Shown: one piece after another, positions 28,402 through 37,111 of the stretch | Layout of the letters: every line of letters starts with the position of its first letter | How positions within the stretch are numbered: the first letter of the stretch is position 1 | NCBI GenBank assembly: GCA_024508675.1 | Contig: JANINQ010000015.1 | Span: 87,710 to 151,709 of the forward strand | Length of the DNA stretch: 64,000 nucleotides | Origin: Afipia sp. | GTDB lineage: Bacteria; Pseudomonadota; Alphaproteobacteria; Rhizobiales; Xanthobacteraceae | Direction: 5' to 3' | Translations under genes and position numbers: made by a program | The notes under the pieces: generated by a model | Seen by the model: only the letters and a program-made list of their open reading frames with translations | Told to the model about the DNA's origin: nothing | Database searches by the model: none

Positions 28402-29940
28402 TCATGCCGCGCGGCGCAGATCGTCCGCCAGTGCGCGATAGGACAGCGCTTCGGCGAGATGCAGCCGCCCGATTGTCTCAGCGCCGTCGAGATCGGCGAG
28501 GGTGCGCGCCACCCGCAACACGCGATGATAGCCGCGTGCGGACAGGCGCATGGCTTCGGCGGCATCGCGCAGCAGTTTTTGTCCCTGCGCGTCCGTATGG
28601 GCGATGTCTTCCAGCACCGACGCCGGCGCTTCCGCATTGGTGCGGATCTGCGGCAGGCCAATGGCCGCATAGCGTTCTGTCTGAATCGCGCGGGCCGCAG
28701 CCACGCGCGCGGCGACCTCGGCCGAGCCTTCGGCGGGCGCTGGCAGGATCAGGTCGGAGGCCGTAACCGCAGGCACTTCGATGCGCAGATCGATGCGGTC
28801 CATCAGTGGTCCGGAAATGCGTCCCTGATAGTCTGCCGTACAGCGGTCGATGCGTCCGCGCTTGCAGGAATAGCCGGGTTCATAGGCGTGGCCGCAGCGG
28901 CATGGATTCATCGCGGCGACCAGCATGAAGCGCGCAGGATAGGTGACGCGATGATTGGCGCGGGAAACAGCGACCTCGCCGTTCTCGAGCGGCTGGCGCA
29001 ATGAATCCAGCACGCGCGCATCGAACTCGGGCAACTCGTCGAGAAAGAGGACGCCATTGTGCGCGAGGGAAATCTCGCCGGGTTTCGCGCGCATGCCACC
29101 GCCGGTCAATGCGGCCATGCTGGCGGAATGATGCGGCGCGCGGAATGGACGCCGCGCCGTCAGCGCGCCGCCTTCGATTTCGCCCGCGACAGAGGCGATC
29201 ATCGAAATTTCCAGCAGTTCGGATGGCGACAGCGGCGGCAGGATCGACGGCAGCCGCGCGGCGAGCATGGATTTTCCCGCGCCGGGACTCCCGATCATCA
29301 ACAAATGGTGCCCGCCGGCGGCGGCGATTTCGAGTGCGCGCTTGGCGCTTTCCTGTCCCTTGATGTCGCGCAGGTCGAGCGATGCGATCTGGCGCTCGGC
29401 GATTTTCGGCTCGGGCCGCGAGAGAACCTGCGTGCCCTTGAAGTGATTGGCGATCTGGATCAGCGACGCCGCCGCGACGATCTGAATTTCGGGGCTGGCC
29501 CAGGCCGCTTCCGGGCCGCAGATCGCGGGACAGATCAATCCTTCATCGCGCGTATTCGCACCGATGGCGGCAGGAAGCACACCCGCGACCGGCGCGATCG
29601 AACCGTCAAGGCCGAGTTCCCCCAGCACTGTAAAGCCGCTCAGCGCATCGGGCGGGATCGCGCCGATGGCTGCCATCAGTCCAAGCGCAATGGGAAGATC
29701 GTAATGACTGCCTTCCTTCGGCAGATCGGCAGGCGCGAGATTGACGGTGATTCGCCGCGCGGGCAGGGCAAGGCCCGAAGCGATCAGGGCGGAGCGGACC
29801 CGTTCGCGGGCCTCGGAAACCGCCTTGTCCGGCAGGCCGACGATATTGAAAGCAGGCAACCCCGGAGCGACCTGGACCTGCACGTCTACCGCGCGGGCCT
29901 CGATCCCTTCAAACGCAACTGTGGATACGTGCTGGACCAT
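28402..29940 (-). CDS. comM: ComM/YifB-family Mg-chelatase-like AAA+ ATPase
   Basis: A 512-aa protein with three parts: an N-terminal Lon-like ChlI domain (~1-170: FNIVGLPDKAVSEARERVRSAL, ITVNLAPADLPKEGSHYDLP), an AAA+ core with Walker A IGSPGAGKSMLAARLP and Walker B GVLFLDELPEF, and a C-terminal Mg_chelatase_C domain (ARGYHRVLRVARTLADLDG). Four cysteines in NPCRCGHAYEPGYSCKRG suggest a zinc site. ComM is a hexameric helicase that promotes branch migration during natural transformation in gammaproteobacteria. ATG at 29940 (MVQHVSTVAF) gives the usual start; 18 further upstream residues look non-coding. Confidence 0.92.
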   Translation of the reverse strand: MVQHVSTVAFEGIEARAVDVQVQVAPGLPAFNIVGLPDKAVSEARERVRSALIASGLALPARRITVNLAPADLPKEGSHYDLPIALGLMAAIGAIPPDALSGFTVLGELGLDGSIAPVAGVLPAAIGANTRDEGLICPAICGPEAAWASPEIQIVAAASLIQIANHFKGTQVLSRPEPKIAERQIASLDLRDIKGQESAKRALEIAAAGGHHLLMIGSPGAGKSMLAARLPSILPPLSPSELLEISMIASVAGEIEGGALTARRPFRAPHHSASMAALTGGGMRAKPGEISLAHNGVLFLDELPEFDARVLDSLRQPLENGEVAVSRANHRVTYPARFMLVAAMNPCRCGHAYEPGYSCKRGRIDRCTADYQGRISGPLMDRIDLRIEVPAVTASDLILPAPAEGSAEVAARVAAARAIQTERYAAIGLPQIRTNAEAPASVLEDIAHTDAQGQKLLRDAAEAMRLSARGYHRVLRVARTLADLDGAETIGRLHLAEALSYRALADDLRRAA

Positions 29941-30299
29941 CCTGCCCTCGCCCCTGTGAAAGCGTAACAGGAACTTTCCCGGATGCAAGAACATTTGGAG
30001 AACATGACGGACTCAACATCGTGGCCGCCTTTTGCGCGTGATGGGATAAGCTGGATTATCCAGCAATCTCCGGAAGAAAAGCCGGCAAGAATCAACGGGT
30101 AGCGACAATTATGTTCAATTAAACAAAGTAATAAATAAAATAAGTGGCGTAATAATCTGTCTGATTTAGTCAAAATATAATAAGTATTAGCTCATATACC
30201 ATCCTTAACCAAAGGTTAATTCGTTAATTTACTTGGAAATGGTGCCGCTTACCTTGATTGCCGCTGCGATGACATCGCCGATAATCAAGGACAACAAGA
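29941..30299. other. AT-rich divergent intergenic region, comM / exported hypothetical
   Basis: A 359-bp stretch, strongly AT-rich from about 30100 to 30240, with TATAAT at 30176-30181 and a CtrA-type box at 30205-30219. No gene is convincing here; a short minus-strand ORF (29886-30173) overlaps the comM start and has no family features. Confidence 0.6.
30205..30219. promoter_or_regulatory. Candidate CtrA binding site
   Basis: TTAACCAAAGGTTAA is a perfect TTAA-N7-TTAA match to the CtrA consensus and is itself a palindrome. A third TTAA half-site follows at 30224-30227. It lies 80 bp before the 30300 gene, downstream of a TATAAT at 30176. Confidence 0.6.
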
Positions 30300-30980
30300 A
30301 TGGCCTGCCTGCCGCGCCCGCTGCCCTGTTTATTCATCCTGCTGGCCGTCCTGATGCCGTTCCATGACCGGGCTGCGGTTACGCCGGTGGCACATGCGGA
30401 GATCATCAAGGCATGGACAGACGAAGACGGCGCACGCGGCCAATCCAGCCATCGCAATCTGATCCGGGGCGAGCGGACGAGTTGCCCTTTGCCGTTTGCT
30501 TCGCCAGAACCGCTCGATCCTCCGACAACGTCGGCATTCGCCGGCATCAGGCAATTCCGGGCTGGTGAGAGCTTCAGGGAGAACATCGCGCCGGGTGCCG
30601 AAGTGCGGATTCTATGGATCGGCGTGAGCTTCATACATCGCTATGCGGCGAAGACCGAGAGTGCCGCCGTTCACGCGGCGGTGCGGTTTCACACCTTGCT
30701 GAAGCCGTCCCGTGACACCGACGTCATTGAAGAGCTTGGCGACATGCACGAGACCCGGCTTGCCGATTTGTGGTGTCTTCTGAAATCGCAGGCGAATGGC
30801 GAAGCAGGAATTCTGCTCGTCAACGCGGTTCCCAATATTTTTTATGTGCGCGATCACACCGGCATCCTTGGCGCCATCGATGCGGTCTGGGGAGGTGCGG
30901 GATGGGAAATCGGCGCGAGTCCTGCTGACGGTGATCGGCAATGGCCGCCCGGCACCCGTGTCTTGTCGCGGGAGCGATAA
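30300..30980 (+). CDS. Exported hypothetical protein
   Basis: A 226-aa ORF with a likely signal peptide (LPRPLPCLFILLAVLMPFHD..AAVTPVAHA). AAGGA lies 8 bp before the ATG, a good ribosome site that supports this start. I recognise no family. The middle part (RILWIGVSFIHRYAAKTESAAVHAAVRF) and VNAVPNIFYVRDHTGILGAIDAVWGGAGWEIGA look like folded protein, unlike a shadow frame. It is isolated, preceded by an AT-rich region with a CtrA-type box. It could be a lineage-specific gene. Confidence 0.55.
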   Translation: MACLPRPLPCLFILLAVLMPFHDRAAVTPVAHAEIIKAWTDEDGARGQSSHRNLIRGERTSCPLPFASPEPLDPPTTSAFAGIRQFRAGESFRENIAPGAEVRILWIGVSFIHRYAAKTESAAVHAAVRFHTLLKPSRDTDVIEELGDMHETRLADLWCLLKSQANGEAGILLVNAVPNIFYVRDHTGILGAIDAVWGGAGWEIGASPADGDRQWPPGTRVLSRER

Positions 30981-31049
30981 CGAGCCCCTGAACATAAACG
31001 GCAGCGCTGGATGCGCTGCCGCTTGAGAGAGACACGTTCCTTGCAGGCC

Positions 31050-32018
31050 TCAGAGATTCATGATCATCGGTTCGGCGATGTAGCGGAAGCCGTCGCCAGC
31101 CTTCACCACATGGCCGTAGCCCGGCCATGGGAAATGATACGACATCACCGCCGTCTTGTTGGCCGCGAGCATGTCCAGCATTTTCACCCGCGTTGCCGCC
31201 GCCATCTTCGGATCGGAATCGTAGGCGAACTCCATGCGCGGACGTTCCAGCAGCAGCACCTGATGATGGGTCAGGTCGCCGAGGAAAGCGAATGACTTGC
31301 CGTCCGACTGGATCATGAACATGTGGTGGCCGAAGGTGTGGCCGGGCGCGGCGAGTGCGGTGATGCCGGGCAGAAATTCCTGACCGTCCTTGAAGAAGAC
31401 GACGCGGTCGCGCACCGGCATCAGGTTTTTGCGGGCATGGACGATGAAATCCTTGAGCGGCCCGTCCATCTTCTTCTCGTCAGTCCAGAATTCCAGATCG
31501 GCTTGGCTGATATAGACCTGTGCGTTCGGGAACAGCGGCTTGCCGTCCGCATCGACGATGCCGCCGATGTGATCGATATGGGCATGCGAGCAGACGATGG
31601 CGTCGACATCTTCCGGCTTGATGCCCGCTTCGCTGATGCTCTTCTGCAGGCGGCCGGTGGTTGGTCCGAACAGTTTTGACGTGCCCATGCCGGTGTCGAA
31701 CAGCACGATGCGGTCGCCGAAGTTCACGATCGGCGCGTTCTGTTCGAGAACGACATTGCTGGTCGACAGGAAATTATCACTCAGCATTTTCTGAACGTCT
31801 TCCTTCGGCACGCCAATGAAAGTGCCGGACGGATCGCCGAGCGGCAACGGACCGTCGGAAACCACGGTGACTTCTGCGCTGCCGAGGGTGAAGCGATGAA
31901 AGTACGGCGCCTGCGTACCAAGCTTTGGCGCGCGGGCCTGCGCGCCGCGGCTCATCGTGGTTGCGGCAAGTCCCGCACCGAGAGCAAGAAGGGATCGTCG
32001 TGAAACATCGCGTGTCAT
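31050..32018 (-). CDS. Tat-exported metallo-beta-lactamase-fold hydrolase
   Basis: A 322-aa protein. The N-terminus MTRDVSRRSLLALGAGLAATTMSRGAQA is a twin-arginine signal (R7, R8). The MBL zinc motif SHAHIDHIGG (H145, H147, D149, H150) is intact, with FDTGMGT before it, APGHTFGHHMF and FLGDLTHHQ following. These supply the other metal ligands of an MBL-fold hydrolase. ATG at 32018 is fixed by GGAGG 5 bp upstream; the upstream open frame is not conserved. The substrate is unknown; relatives include lactonases and other secreted hydrolases. It is followed on the plus strand by the 30300 gene, with convergent stops. Confidence 0.88.
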   Translation of the reverse strand: MTRDVSRRSLLALGAGLAATTMSRGAQARAPKLGTQAPYFHRFTLGSAEVTVVSDGPLPLGDPSGTFIGVPKEDVQKMLSDNFLSTSNVVLEQNAPIVNFGDRIVLFDTGMGTSKLFGPTTGRLQKSISEAGIKPEDVDAIVCSHAHIDHIGGIVDADGKPLFPNAQVYISQADLEFWTDEKKMDGPLKDFIVHARKNLMPVRDRVVFFKDGQEFLPGITALAAPGHTFGHHMFMIQSDGKSFAFLGDLTHHQVLLLERPRMEFAYDSDPKMAAATRVKMLDMLAANKTAVMSYHFPWPGYGHVVKAGDGFRYIAEPMIMNL

Positions 32019-32247
32019 ACGTTCCTCCGTTGAATTTTGTTGTTCGTCGCTCGTTTGCCTGTTCGCAGATCCGCATCGTTCCGCGGTGGGTCTTTGTGGA
32101 TTTGCGAACCAAAACCACACCTGAATTACGAGTTTCTGGTGTCGCAGCAGGATTATGCGGCGCGTTCCGATGAACTGGCAAGCGCGCGTGCGGCTGCACA
32201 CGGCGGGGCCGCTTCCATGACAATTTCAATTGTGATGTTCTGAAAAG

Positions 32248-33117
32248 TCAGACGGTCTGGGAAGCCGTCTGTGTGCCGATGCCGGGCGCCAGCGTTGCAT
32301 CGGCGGCATCAACGGAAGCGACCTTCGGCGAAATGCGAAGGCCGAACACATGCGGAAAACGCATGATCTCGACATGGAAGTCCGGTGTGGTGACTGGCGT
32401 GATCGCGGCGGCGGCCTTGGGCGCATACAGCCGGCCCCAGAGATCGACACCGGCGAACTGAGGAAACTGGTTGAGGCGCAAGTTGCCGATGCTGCCGTCG
32501 AACTTCAGCAACTGGCGGGCGCGGTCGTTGATCATCAGGACCCAGCCGTCGGTGGTGTGACCGACATCGTTGGAGATCGGCGATGCAATGACCATGGCGT
32601 CGGGCGCCGTACGGAACAGGTGATCGTAGACTTCGAGCTGGTAGCTGATCAGTTCGGAATAGACCACCAGCATGACGGCGCCGTTTCCGAGCTTGATCGG
32701 CAGCACCAGCCGTTGCCAGACCCGCCCGCTCTGCGATTCATTGCCGGTGAAGCGGATAAAGCAGGGCGTCATTTTGCTGGCGCTCTGCCGGTAGACATCG
32801 AGAAACTCGCGCCGGACCGGATTGGTGCTCTGCGACAGCAGCATGCCGGTGAGCTGCTCCTGCGAGGCCTCGCGGATCGCCTTGCCGACATAGACGTACA
32901 GGAAGTCGTCGCCGGTGCTGACCATGTGGGTCAGGTTGGCCTGCAGCGGGAAGTCGGATTCCTCGGTCAGACGCTGCAGGGTCAAATCATTGGTATCGTG
33001 GAGGGTTTTCCACTTCACCCACAGATATTCCATCGCGGCTGTGGTCAGCTCGCGCGGAATCGACGTGCCGCTAAAGACTTCAATTGCCATAGGCCCCAGC
33101 CAGTTCGGTGCAGGCAT
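32248..33117 (-). CDS. PAS-like sensory protein of unknown function
   Basis: A 289-aa soluble protein. A PAS-like region is visible at the C-terminal half (FRTAPDAMVIASP ... GWVLMINDRARQLLKFDGSIGNLRLNQFP), and an earlier part (~30-170) may be a second related fold (HMVSTGDDFLYVYVGKAIRE, TPCFIRFTGNESQSGRVWQRLVLPI). I see no kinase, DNA-binding or catalytic domain. AGGAT 7 bp before ATG 33117 supports the start. It lies between the TonB receptor and the MBL gene on the same strand, with gaps of 164 and 229 bp, so operon membership is uncertain. Confidence 0.65.
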   Translation of the reverse strand: MPAPNWLGPMAIEVFSGTSIPRELTTAAMEYLWVKWKTLHDTNDLTLQRLTEESDFPLQANLTHMVSTGDDFLYVYVGKAIREASQEQLTGMLLSQSTNPVRREFLDVYRQSASKMTPCFIRFTGNESQSGRVWQRLVLPIKLGNGAVMLVVYSELISYQLEVYDHLFRTAPDAMVIASPISNDVGHTTDGWVLMINDRARQLLKFDGSIGNLRLNQFPQFAGVDLWGRLYAPKAAAAITPVTTPDFHVEIMRFPHVFGLRISPKVASVDAADATLAPGIGTQTASQTV

Positions 33118-33281
33118 ACCGCGTATCCTGCGGCCGCGCACGCCTCCGGAGGCGAGATTGCCAGAAGGTGGTCAGCAATTGATTAAAGCAGCGGCAGACT
33201 ATTTCCCGTCAGAGCGGCGGACGAAAGACAGGGCTGCCGAAGCGGCCCCATCTTTCGCCTGCCCTGGAGGTTCCTGCCTGT

Positions 33282-35483
33282 TCACCAGGTGTAGTTGGTG
33301 CGGACGTAATAGACGCTGTGGGACGGCTCCTCATATTTCACCACGCTGTCCACGAGCCCTGCGGTGGTGAATGTCGTTTGGGTGGTACGGAATTTCGGCC
33401 GCGTCAGGTTGAGTGCGGAGAATGCGATGCTCCAGTTCGGCGTCAGCGCGACTTTGATGGAGGCGTCGAGCCGGTTGAGCGTGTTGTATTCGGTGCGCAC
33501 GTTTGCGTTCGTCAGGGGCACGCTGGCGGTTCGCTGCAGGATGTCCTGCGAGTAGGCATAGACGCGGTTGTAGTTGAGACCGAATGTCGTGCGCCAGGCC
33601 TCGACATAGTAATCGACGCCGAGATTGGTGACGACGTCCGGCTGTTCGGCAAAGCGCCGGGTCTGCAGAGTCTCCGGGTCGGTCAGTTGCGTTTTGACGA
33701 ATGTCGCGTTGGCCCACAGCGTCAGGTTCGGCATGTTGAGCATGCGCAGCGGCACGCGGCCATCGAGTTCAAGGCCATACGCTTCGCCGTTTCCGGCGTT
33801 GCGCAGTTTGGAAATCCAGCGATTGGGAAATCCTGTGTAGCCACGGGTCAAACGCCGCTCGAGCTTGTTCTCAAAGGAGCGCGCGAAAACATTCGCCGAC
33901 AGGATGCCGAGGCGGTCGTAGAAATAGTAATCCGCGCCGACATCCGCGCCCCAGATTTTTTCGGGCGTTGCATCCGGGTTGCCGCGGGTATCCGGGCTGG
34001 CAGGCGTGCCGCTTGAAGTGCGGATGGTCGGCGTCAGGTCGCGCAGGTCGGGGCGGCGGACGGTGCGCGCAACCCCCGCACGCAGGTCGAGATCGGGAAT
34101 CACCGAGTATCGATATTGCAGCGACGGATTGAGATTGGTGTCGTCACGGTCGGTTGATTGCCCTGCGCTGTTTCGGGTCTCGGTGATGCTGTGTTCGAGG
34201 CGAACGCCTGCCGTGAGCTTGTCCGGCCCGAGCAAGGATACGCTGTCGCTCAGATAGGCGTAATAGACATCCTCGGTGATGTCGTAGGTGCGCGAGCCGT
34301 CGGCGCGCCCGCTGTCATTCTCGGAGCGGGTCAGGCGGTTCAGGCCGGCGCCGGTCTCGGTGACATGCCCGTTCCAGTGCGCCACAAGCTGTGTCCCCGG
34401 CGCGATGCGGTTCATGTCGATCGGGTTGAAGGTGTAACCAGGCACCGAGCCGGTCAGCGTTCCGCCGGCATTGTAGCTGTTCTGCACGCTGGTGCGCGTG
34501 GTGTCTTCACGGGCCTGCTGAACGTCAAGGAAGACGCGGCCGTTGACGTAGTTGTTATAGGCATGCGCCCATTCGAAGAAGCTGCCGTAGCTTTCGCGGA
34601 TGCGGTTGCGTTCCTCGATGGTGCGCCGATCGATGAAAGTCATCGCCGCATTGGTGCGGCTCTCGGTCTGCGCACGCAGTTCGTCGGTGCGCAGGTAGGT
34701 TGGCGAGATTGTAAACGTGTTGGCGTCGTTGGCCTTGTATTCGAACCGGCCGAGTGCGGTGTATTCGTCGAAGGTGCGCTTCTGGTCCTGATAGGTCGCC
34801 CGGTTCGGCGTGTTGTTGACGCCGTTGTAGTTGAAGGTGTTGTTGCTCTCTTCGAGCAGGCGGCGCTGATAGCCTGCGCCCATGAAGTAACGGACCGGAC
34901 CGGCCTGTCCGCCGGTCCATCCCGAGACGTCGCCCGCCGTTCCGAAATTCTCGACATGACCGCCGCCAACGGAAATCGCGCCGCCGGCCGGCCCGAAATT
35001 GCGTTTGGTGATGATGTTGATCGTGCCTGCCGCGCCTTGTGAATCATCGGAGGCAAGCGGACTGCGGGTGATTTCAATTCGTTCGACGAAGATGGTCGGA
35101 ATGCGGTCCACTTCCATCGCGCGGGCCGAGTCGCCGTCAACGATGGGCCGGCCATCGAGCAGGATGGTGGTGTATTCCTTGCCTAGTCCGCGCAGCTTGA
35201 TGGAGCGTGATCGGTTGGGGCCGGAGAAGGTGACACCGGGCAGACGCCGAATGGCGTCTCCAACGCTCTGATCGCTGAACTGATTGAGCTGCTCCGCCTC
35301 GATGACGATCTTTGCGTTCGGGGACTTGTGGCGCAACTCATTCGCATGCTGGACGGACGTTGCCAGCTCGTCGTGAACCTGCAGGGTCGGAAGTTGCGTG
35401 ACCTCTTGTGCGAAAGCCGATGCGGCAGATGCAAGAGATGTGAGAAGAGCCGTTCCGGCCAGTAAACTGCGTTGAAAAATCAT
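33282..35483 (-). CDS. TonB-dependent outer-membrane receptor
   Basis: A 733-aa protein with a signal peptide (MIFQRSLLAGTALLTSLASAASAFA), an N-terminal plug domain (~45-160: DQSVGDAIRRLPGVTFSG, LRGLGKEYTTILLDGRPI, VERIEITRSPLASDDSQGAAGTINIITKR) and a long beta-barrel ending in the aromatic terminus YYVRTNYTW, as outer-membrane proteins do. There is no FecA-type signalling extension. The ligand is not apparent: no transport or sigma/anti-sigma genes are next to it. A perfect 12-bp inverted repeat sits 6 bp before the ATG and covers the GGGG that serves as ribosome site. Confidence 0.9.
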   Translation of the reverse strand: MIFQRSLLAGTALLTSLASAASAFAQEVTQLPTLQVHDELATSVQHANELRHKSPNAKIVIEAEQLNQFSDQSVGDAIRRLPGVTFSGPNRSRSIKLRGLGKEYTTILLDGRPIVDGDSARAMEVDRIPTIFVERIEITRSPLASDDSQGAAGTINIITKRNFGPAGGAISVGGGHVENFGTAGDVSGWTGGQAGPVRYFMGAGYQRRLLEESNNTFNYNGVNNTPNRATYQDQKRTFDEYTALGRFEYKANDANTFTISPTYLRTDELRAQTESRTNAAMTFIDRRTIEERNRIRESYGSFFEWAHAYNNYVNGRVFLDVQQAREDTTRTSVQNSYNAGGTLTGSVPGYTFNPIDMNRIAPGTQLVAHWNGHVTETGAGLNRLTRSENDSGRADGSRTYDITEDVYYAYLSDSVSLLGPDKLTAGVRLEHSITETRNSAGQSTDRDDTNLNPSLQYRYSVIPDLDLRAGVARTVRRPDLRDLTPTIRTSSGTPASPDTRGNPDATPEKIWGADVGADYYFYDRLGILSANVFARSFENKLERRLTRGYTGFPNRWISKLRNAGNGEAYGLELDGRVPLRMLNMPNLTLWANATFVKTQLTDPETLQTRRFAEQPDVVTNLGVDYYVEAWRTTFGLNYNRVYAYSQDILQRTASVPLTNANVRTEYNTLNRLDASIKVALTPNWSIAFSALNLTRPKFRTTQTTFTTAGLVDSVVKYEEPSHSVYYVRTNYTW

Positions 35484-35489
35484 GTTGCC

Positions 35490-35521
35490 CCGGTTTCATG
35501 AACTAACTGTCATGAAACCGG
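35490..35521 (-). promoter_or_regulatory. Perfect 12-bp inverted repeat at the TonB-receptor start
   Basis: CCGGTTTCATGA (35490-35501) and TCATGAAACCGG (35510-35521) are exact reverse complements around an 8-nt spacer. On the receptor transcript the 3' arm ends in CCGG directly before GGCAACATG, so the stem takes in part of the GGGG that is the only ribosome-site-like sequence. It could be a repressor operator or an RNA hairpin limiting translation. Confidence 0.8.
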
Positions 35522-35613
35522 TATGCGGGATGCCGCCTCTGCGGTTGCGGTACTTAGCGACCGCTAGAGTGCTTCCAGTTTGGAATTGCTATTTGTCCGC
35601 TGCGCGATTGCGC

Positions 35614-36555
35614 TCACTTGCGCTTGGCGGCGATCACATCCCAGATCTTCGCCGCCACGTCAGGACCGCCAAGCCGCGCGATGGCGCGGATGCCGGTCGG
35701 CGAGGTGACATTGATCTCGGTCAGGTGGCCATCGATCACGTCGATACCGACGAACAGCAGGCCGCGCTCGCGCAGCGCGGGTCCGAGCCGCGCGCAAATC
35801 TCGCGCTCGCGCGGCGACAGGTCGGTCGCAGCGGCCGCGCCGCCGCGCACCATATTGGAGCGCAGATCGTCAGCGGCGGGCACGCGGTTGACCGCGCCGG
35901 CGAATTCGCCATCGACCAGAATGATGCGCTTGTCGCCGTGCTTTACTTCGGGGAGGAAGCGCTGGATCACCCACGGCTCGCGGAAGGTCACCGAGAACAT
36001 GTCGTAGAGCGAGCCGAAGTTCATGTCGTTCGGCGTGATGCGGAACACTGCCGCGCCGCCGTGGCCGTACAGCGGCTTCATCACCACATCGCCATGTTCG
36101 GCGCGGAAGGCGTTGATCTCGTCCTTGTCGCGCGAGATCAGCGTCGGCGGCATCAGGTCCGCGAACTCCATCACGAAAATCTTTTCCGGCGCGTTGCGCA
36201 CGCTGGCCGGATTGTTCACCACCAGCGTCTTCGGATGGATACGTTCGAGGAAATGCGTGGTGGTGATGTAGGCGAGATCGAACGGCGGGTCCTGCCGCAG
36301 CAGGATCACGTCGAAGGATTCGAGATCGACGCGCACCGGCTCGCCCAGCGTGAAATGATCGCCTTCCTGATCGCGCACCGTCAGCGGCTGCACGCTCGCG
36401 ACCAGTTGTTCTCCCCGGAGAGACAATTTCTCCGGCGTGTAGTAGGAGATGGCATGGCCACGCTTCTGCGCTTCCAGCAGCAGCGCGAAAGTGGAGTCGC
36501 CGCGAATGTTGATCCGCGCGATGGGGTCCATCTGGACGGCGACGTTCAGCTTCAT
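35614..36555 (-). CDS. gshB: Glutathione synthetase
   Basis: A 313-aa ATP-grasp enzyme that joins gamma-glutamylcysteine and glycine. It starts [26 protein letters not shown], has [15 protein letters not shown], the glycine-rich ATP-binding loop [14 protein letters not shown], and the end motif [18 protein letters not shown], all typical of proteobacterial GshB. It lies 94 bp after yraN in the rsmI-yraN-gshB direction. Confidence 0.96.
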   Translation of the reverse strand: MKLNVAVQMDPIARINIRGDSTFALLLEAQKRGHAISYYTPEKLSLRGEQLVASVQPLTVRDQEGDHFTLGEPVRVDLESFDVILLRQDPPFDLAYITTTHFLERIHPKTLVVNNPASVRNAPEKIFVMEFADLMPPTLISRDKDEINAFRAEHGDVVMKPLYGHGGAAVFRITPNDMNFGSLYDMFSVTFREPWVIQRFLPEVKHGDKRIILVDGEFAGAVNRVPAADDLRSNMVRGGAAAATDLSPREREICARLGPALRERGLLFVGIDVIDGHLTEINVTSPTGIRAIARLGGPDVAAKIWDVIAAKRK

Positions 36556-36649
36556 GAGTTAAATCCGGTTCGTTGTCGTTGCGGCGGCAATCTGTGCGAT
36601 TTCAGGGTCCGTTGCCAGAGGTTTTGCGTGCAACCCTGTTGCACGCTGT

Positions 36650-37111
36650 TTACCCTCCGGCGTCGAACGCCGCCATCAGGTGCCTTGGCAGGTGCTTCGG
36701 CGCAATCAGGACCACATCGAAGCGCATCTCGAAATTCGCATGCTCGGGATGGGTCATCAGCCAGAACTGGGCAGCCGCGACAATGCGCTGCTGTTGTTGC
36801 GGGGTCACCGAGTAGGCCGCCTCGTCGAGCGAGGCGCGGGCCTTGACCTCGACAAAGGTGAGCAGGTTGCGTCTGCGCGCGACAATGTCGATCTCGCCGT
36901 AAGGCGTACGAAAGCGCCGCGCCAGAATGCGATAGCCCTTGGCGATCAGATAGGCGCTGGCCTTGCTCTCGGCGGACAGGCCGGTCTGAAACGCGGCGAC
37001 CCGCGCGGGTGCGGGTGTCTTTGCCGGGCGGTCCTCGGACGCTGAATTCGCTGGTGCGATGGTGCCGCGTGTCTTGAGCGTTCGCGGCGGTGAGCCGTTA
37101 TTCCGCGTCAT
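36650..37111 (-). CDS. yraN: YraN/UPF0102 endonuclease-like protein
   Basis: A 153-aa protein with an extra, poorly conserved N-terminus (~40 aa) before the UPF0102 domain: [41 protein letters not shown]. This shows the GEIDI-x(n)-FVEVK pattern of a PD-(D/E)XK fold. The biochemical role is not settled. I chose ATG at 37111; it overlaps the rsmI 3' end by 14 bp. The neighbouring rsmI and LpoA-like genes repeat the known rsmI-lpoA-yraN cluster of proteobacteria. Confidence 0.88.
   Translation of the reverse strand: MTRNNGSPPRTLKTRGTIAPANSASEDRPAKTPAPARVAAFQTGLSAESKASAYLIAKGYRILARRFRTPYGEIDIVARRRNLLTFVEVKARASLDEAAYSVTPQQQQRIVAAAQFWLMTHPEHANFEMRFDVVLIAPKHLPRHLMAAFDAGG

Noticed and set aside
29886..30173. 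95-aa minus-strand ORF upstream of comM
   Set aside because: Overlaps the comM start in another frame and has no signal, ribosome site or family feature I can support.
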